A DNA stretch of 9,630 bases from Fidelibacterota bacterium (lineage in GTDB: Bacteria; Fidelibacterota; Marinisomatia; Marinisomatales; UBA8229), in NCBI GenBank assembly GCA_003535775.1, contig DPYO01000051.1, positions 21,639 through 31,268 on the forward strand, given 5' to 3'. This document shows, in pieces, positions 6,413-9,630 of this stretch. The first letter of the stretch is position 1. Every line of letters begins with the position of its first letter. The translations under genes were made by a program, and so were the position numbers. The notes beneath the pieces were generated by a model. The model was not told the DNA's origin. It searched no databases and worked only from the letters and a program-made list of their open reading frames with translations.

Positions 6413-6426
6413 CTAGTTCAGTCCGG

Positions 6427-6455
6427 AACATACAATAAATAGGGAAAACAGTTAA
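6427..6455 (-). promoter_or_regulatory. Candidate promoter of pyrRBC
   Basis: TTAACT (6450-6455) and TATGTT (6427-6432), 17 bases apart on the minus strand, each match the sigma-70 hexamers at four of six positions. A start near 6420 would put the PyrR hairpin at the very beginning of the transcript, as in known PyrR leaders. That positional fit is the main support. Confidence 0.45.
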
Positions 6456-6470
6456 AAAGAAAAATGTTAA

Positions 6471-6503
6471 ATAATAAAAATGGCTGGGGGTCTAACCTTG
6501 CCA
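6471..6503 (-). terminator. Candidate miaA terminator overlapping the stop codon
   Basis: TGGC (6500-6503) and GCCA (6481-6484) pair on the minus strand, with an inner GG/CC, across the miaA TAG stop. A T-rich tract, TTTTTATTATT, follows. The stem is short and interrupted, so efficiency is uncertain. It would separate mutL-miaA from the pyr promoter just downstream. Confidence 0.4.
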
Positions 6504-7427
6504 ACTGCGAATAACTCGAGCCGCGATATCAGACTTTTTAAAATCTCCCGACAATTCAATTTTCATGTCAGACGATTCCTTACCGAACCACTGTAATTGC
6601 CGTTTTGCATACTGGCGTGTACGCAGATTAATATCTTCCACCATTCTTTCATAGGATGATTTATTGTTCAAATAAGCAATTATCTGCCGGTAACCAATAG
6701 AATCTAGTGGATGTAACAGTTTATTTTGGAACTTCAGTTGAAGGTTCTGTACTTCCTCTATCCATCCATTACTTAACATTATATTTGTTCGCTGTCGAAT
6801 TCGTTTTTCCAATTCATCAATAAAACAGGTTAGAAAAACTGTAAATTTTGTCAGGCCTTTTTCTTCAGATCTTTTCTGCTTCTTAAAGTGGATAGAGGGT
6901 GGTTTCCCCGTGGCTTTGTAGATTTCAAGCGCCCGCACCAGTCTCCTGCGATTGTTCGGATGAACAATTTTTGCATAATCAGGATCCACGCTCTGTAGCT
7001 TTCCTAATAGAACGATTCCTCCTTCTTCATCATAATCTTTTTCGAGTTGTTCACGTACCTTAAGGTTACTAATACTGCCCTTAAAAATTCCCTTAGTGAT
7101 TGCTCTATAATATAAACCTGATCCCCCGCAGATTATTGGCTCTTTACCACGTTTCCGAATATCCCTCACTGTAGCTGTAATCAGTTTCGCATATTCACCT
7201 GAGGTTATCGGTTCTTCAGGAGAACGAATACCAATAAGATGATGGGGAATTACATCCTGTTCCTTTTTTGTGGGTTGGACAGTACCAATTTCCATTCCAC
7301 TATATATCTGGCGCGAGTCCAGACCAATCACTTCTCCGTCTATTCTGCCGGCAATTTCAACAGCAAGGTCAGATTTTCCACAGGAAGTGGGACCAATAAT
7401 AATAAGAGCCGGCGTTTTTGAATTTAT
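6492..7427 (-). CDS. miaA: tRNA dimethylallyltransferase MiaA, with non-standard ATA at the expected start
   Basis: Transfers the dimethylallyl group to N6 of adenosine 37 in tRNAs reading codons that start with U. Numbering from the ATA at 7425-7427 gives 311 aa, a normal family length. Motifs are the P-loop GPTSCGKS at residues 12-19, DSRQIY at 37-42, GGSGLYYRA at 101-109 (GGTGLY in most), NNRRRLVRALE at 158-168, SIGYRQI at 243-249 and TRQYAKRQLQWF at 270-281. The reading frame is intact, but between an in-frame TGA (7449-7451) and the P-loop there is no ATG, GTG or TTG. The first GTG (7329-7331) lies after the P-loop and would remove the ATP/phosphate-binding loop. ATA-AAT-TCA-AAA-ACG-CCG sits where the normal ATG would be, suggesting ATG changed to ATA, a sequence error, or true non-canonical initiation. 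It follows mutL by 41 bases, as mutL-miaA pairs often do. Confidence 0.9.
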   Translation of the reverse strand: MNSKTPALIIIGPTSCGKSDLAVEIAGRIDGEVIGLDSRQIYSGMEIGTVQPTKKEQDVIPHHLIGIRSPEEPITSGEYAKLITATVRDIRKRGKEPIICGGSGLYYRAITKGIFKGSISNLKVREQLEKDYDEEGGIVLLGKLQSVDPDYAKIVHPNNRRRLVRALEIYKATGKPPSIHFKKQKRSEEKGLTKFTVFLTCFIDELEKRIRQRTNIMLSNGWIEEVQNLQLKFQNKLLHPLDSIGYRQIIAYLNNKSSYERMVEDINLRTRQYAKRQLQWFGKESSDMKIELSGDFKKSDIAARVIRSWQG

Positions 7428-7468
7428 ATTACTGATAGATGATTCAGATCAATTGAATGCAGTATTTC

Positions 7469-9226
7469 CTATTCTCTTTCAAACCGTTTATCCAATTCAT
7501 CAAGTGAAAGTTGTACGATAATCGGGCGGCCATGGGGACAATAATAAGGATGCTTTGTCCCGAATAAACGATTCACCAATTCCTGCATCTCATTTTTTGA
7601 AAGCATATCTCCAGCTTTAACAGAAGCATGACAGGCAAAAGATGCTGCAAGATTTTCCTGCATTGAACTATATTCTTTCTGATGGCTTAAATAATGGTCA
7701 ATGATATCTTTGATCACACGTCGTTCGTTACCCCAGCCCATTTCAGAGGGTATCGCTTCTAATTCGACTTTACATTTTCCTGTTTCCTTCATACGAAACC
7801 CTATTTTTTCAAGAAAAGGTAATACTTCCAAAAGAACAGAGTATTCATCGGGGGAGAAATCCAGACTTTCAGGAAAAAGAAGCGCCTGTGAAGCCATAGT
7901 TCCTATATTAAAAGTATTCATTGCTTCTTCAAAAAGGATTCGTTCATGGGCAACATGCTGGTCAATAATCACAAGGCCGCTGCTAATCTCAGACACAACA
8001 TATTTCTTGTGTACCTGCCAAATATTTTCCACATCAATTCGGCTGGAAGATTCCTGTCGTGTCGCAAGTTCGGAAGCATAACTCTTTGCTCGTTCAAGTT
8101 GGGAAGAAGATTGTACCGGTCCAGGAATACGACGATTAAATGGAAATATTTCCTGCTTGACACTGCCAACTCCGGATGTTGAAATACTGGGTTCCTTTAC
8201 ATTAAAGTCTCCAGTCATTTTTTCAAAATACGGGATAGTCTCCAACACATCCGATAGAGAATCGGTTATCCCAGATTTCAATACATGGTAAACCCTCCAT
8301 TCGTCCTTAAATCGGACTTCAATTTTCATAGGATGGACGTTTACATCTATTTGATCAGGGGGAATAACTAAATTCAGCGCGAAGAATGGAAACTCCCCAC
8401 GTTTTGTTAAGGATTGATATCCAGAATATACCGCAGAATTCAAAAGTCTATTCTTAATGTACCGTCTATTCAAAAAAATATATTGGTCCCCTGGACGTGA
8501 CCGGACAAGATTGAGATTCCCTATAAAACCTGAAAATGAATAATCCCCTTTTTGTAATTGAACAGATAAAAGATTTTCTTGATAGGTAGGATCAAATAAT
8601 GATGCGATCCGTTCTTCAAGGGACTCGGGTTGTACATTTACCATTTCTTTTCCATCAGCAGATAAAATAATATTCACTTCCGGATGTGACAAAGCCGTCC
8701 ACTTAATCGTCTGGATAATTTGCCGAAGTTCTATACGAGGTGACTTCATAAACTTTCTCCGGGCAGGGGTATTATAGAATAAGTTATGTACTGTGATTTG
8801 GGTCCCTCTCAATCTTGGGGCAGGACGGATTTTTGAACATTCACCATTCTGGACTTTCACCTCTGCCCCCTCTTTCCCCTCTTGACAGGAAGTAATATCC
8901 AATTCTGACACAGATGCAACACTGGCAAGTGCTTCTCCACGGAACCCAAATGTGTCTATAGTAAACAAGTCATCCAATTTTTTAATTTTACTCGTGCTGT
9001 ACCGCTCTATTGCCTTGGGTATATCAACCGAATTGATTCCGGAACCATTATCAGTTACCTGAATGAGTTGTTGCCCTCCTTTTTCCACCACCACGGTGAT
9101 CTCTGAAGCGCCGGCATCCAAGCTGTTTTCCATAAGTTCCTTTACAACCGAAGCCGGTCTTTCTACTACTTCACCAGCAGAAATTTTATTACGCAGATCT
9201 TTTGATAATGTTTGAATTTTTTTCAA
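7469..9226 (-). CDS. mutL: DNA mismatch repair protein MutL, endonuclease type
   Basis: MutL links MutS mismatch recognition to strand incision. The N-terminal GHKL ATPase shows ENSLDAG (33-39), DNGSGI (59-64), TSK (78-80), GFRGEAL (94-100), and GTQITVHNLFYNTPAR (141-156); DVNVHPMK follows at 294-301. After a Ser-rich linker (about 340-395), the C-terminal domain has the endonuclease motif as DQHVAHERILFE (422-433; usually DQHAAHER), ACHASVKAGD (531-540) and CPHGRP (563-568). The metal-binding residues are therefore present and nicking activity is predicted, typical of bacteria without MutH. The 585 aa length is normal. The start is TTG at 9224-9226, supported by AAGGAAG (9232-9238) five bases upstream and by MKKIQTLSKDLRNKISAGEVV aligning with other MutL N-termini. 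It lies 76 bases after the cyclodeaminase gene and 41 before miaA. Confidence 0.97.
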   Translation of the reverse strand: MKKIQTLSKDLRNKISAGEVVERPASVVKELMENSLDAGASEITVVVEKGGQQLIQVTDNGSGINSVDIPKAIERYSTSKIKKLDDLFTIDTFGFRGEALASVASVSELDITSCQEGKEGAEVKVQNGECSKIRPAPRLRGTQITVHNLFYNTPARRKFMKSPRIELRQIIQTIKWTALSHPEVNIILSADGKEMVNVQPESLEERIASLFDPTYQENLLSVQLQKGDYSFSGFIGNLNLVRSRPGDQYIFLNRRYIKNRLLNSAVYSGYQSLTKRGEFPFFALNLVIPPDQIDVNVHPMKIEVRFKDEWRVYHVLKSGITDSLSDVLETIPYFEKMTGDFNVKEPSISTSGVGSVKQEIFPFNRRIPGPVQSSSQLERAKSYASELATRQESSSRIDVENIWQVHKKYVVSEISSGLVIIDQHVAHERILFEEAMNTFNIGTMASQALLFPESLDFSPDEYSVLLEVLPFLEKIGFRMKETGKCKVELEAIPSEMGWGNERRVIKDIIDHYLSHQKEYSSMQENLAASFACHASVKAGDMLSKNEMQELVNRLFGTKHPYYCPHGRPIIVQLSLDELDKRFERE

Positions 9227-9231
9227 AATTA

Positions 9232-9238
9232 CTTCCTT
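9232..9238 (-). promoter_or_regulatory. Shine-Dalgarno supporting the TTG start of mutL
   Basis: AAGGAAG on the minus strand lies five bases before the TTG. No ATG or GTG in frame gives a complete N-terminus, so this site decides the start. Confidence 0.75.
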
Positions 9239-9302
9239 ATTTTATTCCGAAAGGTGCTTAATAATAGGAAAGAATTAAAGAGAAATCCAAAAGTGCCTTC
9301 AT

Positions 9303-9630
9303 TTAAGAATTGATTTTATTGATAGTTTCTTTGAGAATTTGCTTTTGGAGTTTTTCAGCTTTTGGAATAAGAGCATCCATTTTTGTATTCATATCCTTTA
9401 CAAAACGATCGTCACTTTCCACCTCAGGAAGATTGATGAGGATATTCAAGCAGGCACCACGAATTGCAGCCATCCCAACCTCTCCGGCAACACCTACATC
9501 GCTTACGGAATTTGGATTCCCTTCATTCACCAACTGTAATGAAAGTTCCATCACCCTATAGGAAAGCTTAGCAACTTCCCAAGGTACTCTGATTGCATAA
9601 ATGTTTGCTTCACGGATAGCTTTTGCTTTT
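9303..9630 (-). CDS. Formimino-tetrahydrofolate cyclodeaminase (FtcD/FchA family), C-terminal part only
   Basis: The last 108 codons of a gene entering from beyond position 9630. The frame stays open to the edge; the GTG at 9552-9554 is an internal Val and not a start. Visible are IREANIYAIRVPWEVAKLSY, the hallmark NEGNPNSVSDVGVAGEV, and GACLNILINLPEVESDD, followed by a helical tail ending ETINKINS. These match the all-helical cyclodeaminase/cyclohydrolase domain, which converts 5-formimino-THF to 5,10-methenyl-THF and ammonia in histidine breakdown or one-carbon metabolism. Whether it is a stand-alone FchA-type protein or the C-terminus of bifunctional FtcD cannot be told here, so no symbol is given. 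It ends 76 bases before mutL. Confidence 0.88.
   Translation of the reverse strand, partial: KAKAIREANIYAIRVPWEVAKLSYRVMELSLQLVNEGNPNSVSDVGVAGEVGMAAIRGACLNILINLPEVESDDRFVKDMNTKMDALIPKAEKLQKQILKETINKINS

Larger units (their letters stand above)
6314..6420 (-). promoter_or_regulatory. PyrR-dependent transcription attenuator upstream of pyrR
   Basis: The leader RNA before pyrR contains the three competing structures of a PyrR attenuator. These are a PyrR-binding anti-antiterminator hairpin (6381-6412), an antiterminator (6360-6386) and an intrinsic terminator (6316-6370). The 3' arm of the binding hairpin's lower stem (AAAGGG) is also the 5' arm of the antiterminator. The antiterminator's 3' arm (CTCCGTTT) is part of the 5' side of the terminator. 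When UMP is abundant, PyrR should stabilise the binding hairpin, free the terminator arm and stop transcription. When UMP is scarce, the antiterminator forms and pyrRBC are read. The pairings are seen in the sequence; the ligand logic is known from Bacillus PyrR. Confidence 0.85.

Noticed and set aside
7329..7331. GTG as the start of miaA
   Set aside because: It would remove the P-loop GPTSCGKS, which is clearly encoded in frame upstream, so the protein would be inactive.
9250..9300. Imperfect inverted repeat AAGGCACTT / AAGCACCTT before mutL
   Set aside because: Two mismatches, a loop of about 30 bases and no T-run; not convincing as terminator or operator.
9258..9302. Tiny 14-codon frame right after the cyclodeaminase stop (MKALLDFSLILSYY)
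   Set aside because: Too short, no ribosome-binding site of its own, and AT-rich spacer can produce such frames by chance.
9552..9554. GTG as the start of a small 83-residue protein
   Set aside because: The frame continues upstream to the window edge with conserved cyclodeaminase sequence, so this is an internal valine codon.

Overview
The window is ordinary bacterial housekeeping DNA, AT-rich and tightly packed. Every gene that can be supported lies on the minus strand, so it reads from high to low coordinates. I see no mobile element, CRISPR array, tRNA or rRNA, and no plus-strand gene. The order rplM-rpsI-rpsB-tsf-pyrH-frr in one uninterrupted block differs from Proteobacteria and Firmicutes, where rplM-rpsI and rpsB-tsf-pyrH-frr are normally apart. 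It recalls the Bacteroidota/Chlorobi/Marinimicrobia (FCB) side of the tree. A short 199-residue EF-Ts and the absence of a clear Shine-Dalgarno (SD) sequence before several translation genes fit a non-model lineage, perhaps a Marinimicrobia-like one. This placement is inference, not proof.

Layout in transcription order. (1) 9630-9303: the C-terminal end of a formimino-tetrahydrofolate cyclodeaminase (FtcD/FchA family), cut by the window edge. (2) 9226-7469: mutL, an endonuclease-type mismatch-repair protein with a TTG start. (3) 7427-6492: miaA, the tRNA A37 dimethylallyltransferase. It has no ATG, GTG or TTG upstream of its P-loop; the expected start position carries ATA. (4) 6491-6261: an intergenic leader with a candidate miaA terminator, a candidate promoter and a recognisable PyrR attenuator. 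The attenuator consists of a PyrR-binding hairpin, an antiterminator and an intrinsic terminator. (5) 6260-3476: pyrR-pyrB-pyrC, the regulator plus the second and third steps of de novo pyrimidine synthesis. pyrR and pyrB share one base. (6) 3475-3356: an intergenic region with a weak terminator-like hairpin and promoter-like elements. (7) 3355-1: rplM, rpsI, rpsB, tsf, pyrH and the 5' part of frr. This block covers two ribosomal protein pairs, an elongation factor, UMP kinase and the ribosome recycling factor.

Functionally, the window joins pyrimidine supply (PyrB, PyrC, then PyrH, which makes UDP from UMP) to translation. The pyr genes should be switched off by UMP-bound PyrR acting on its own leader RNA. 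PyrH lies in the translation block and is probably expressed with ribosomal genes, not under PyrR. No new multi-gene system was found. The points most worth a second look are the missing miaA start codon, the attenuator, and the long charged tail on ribosomal protein S2.
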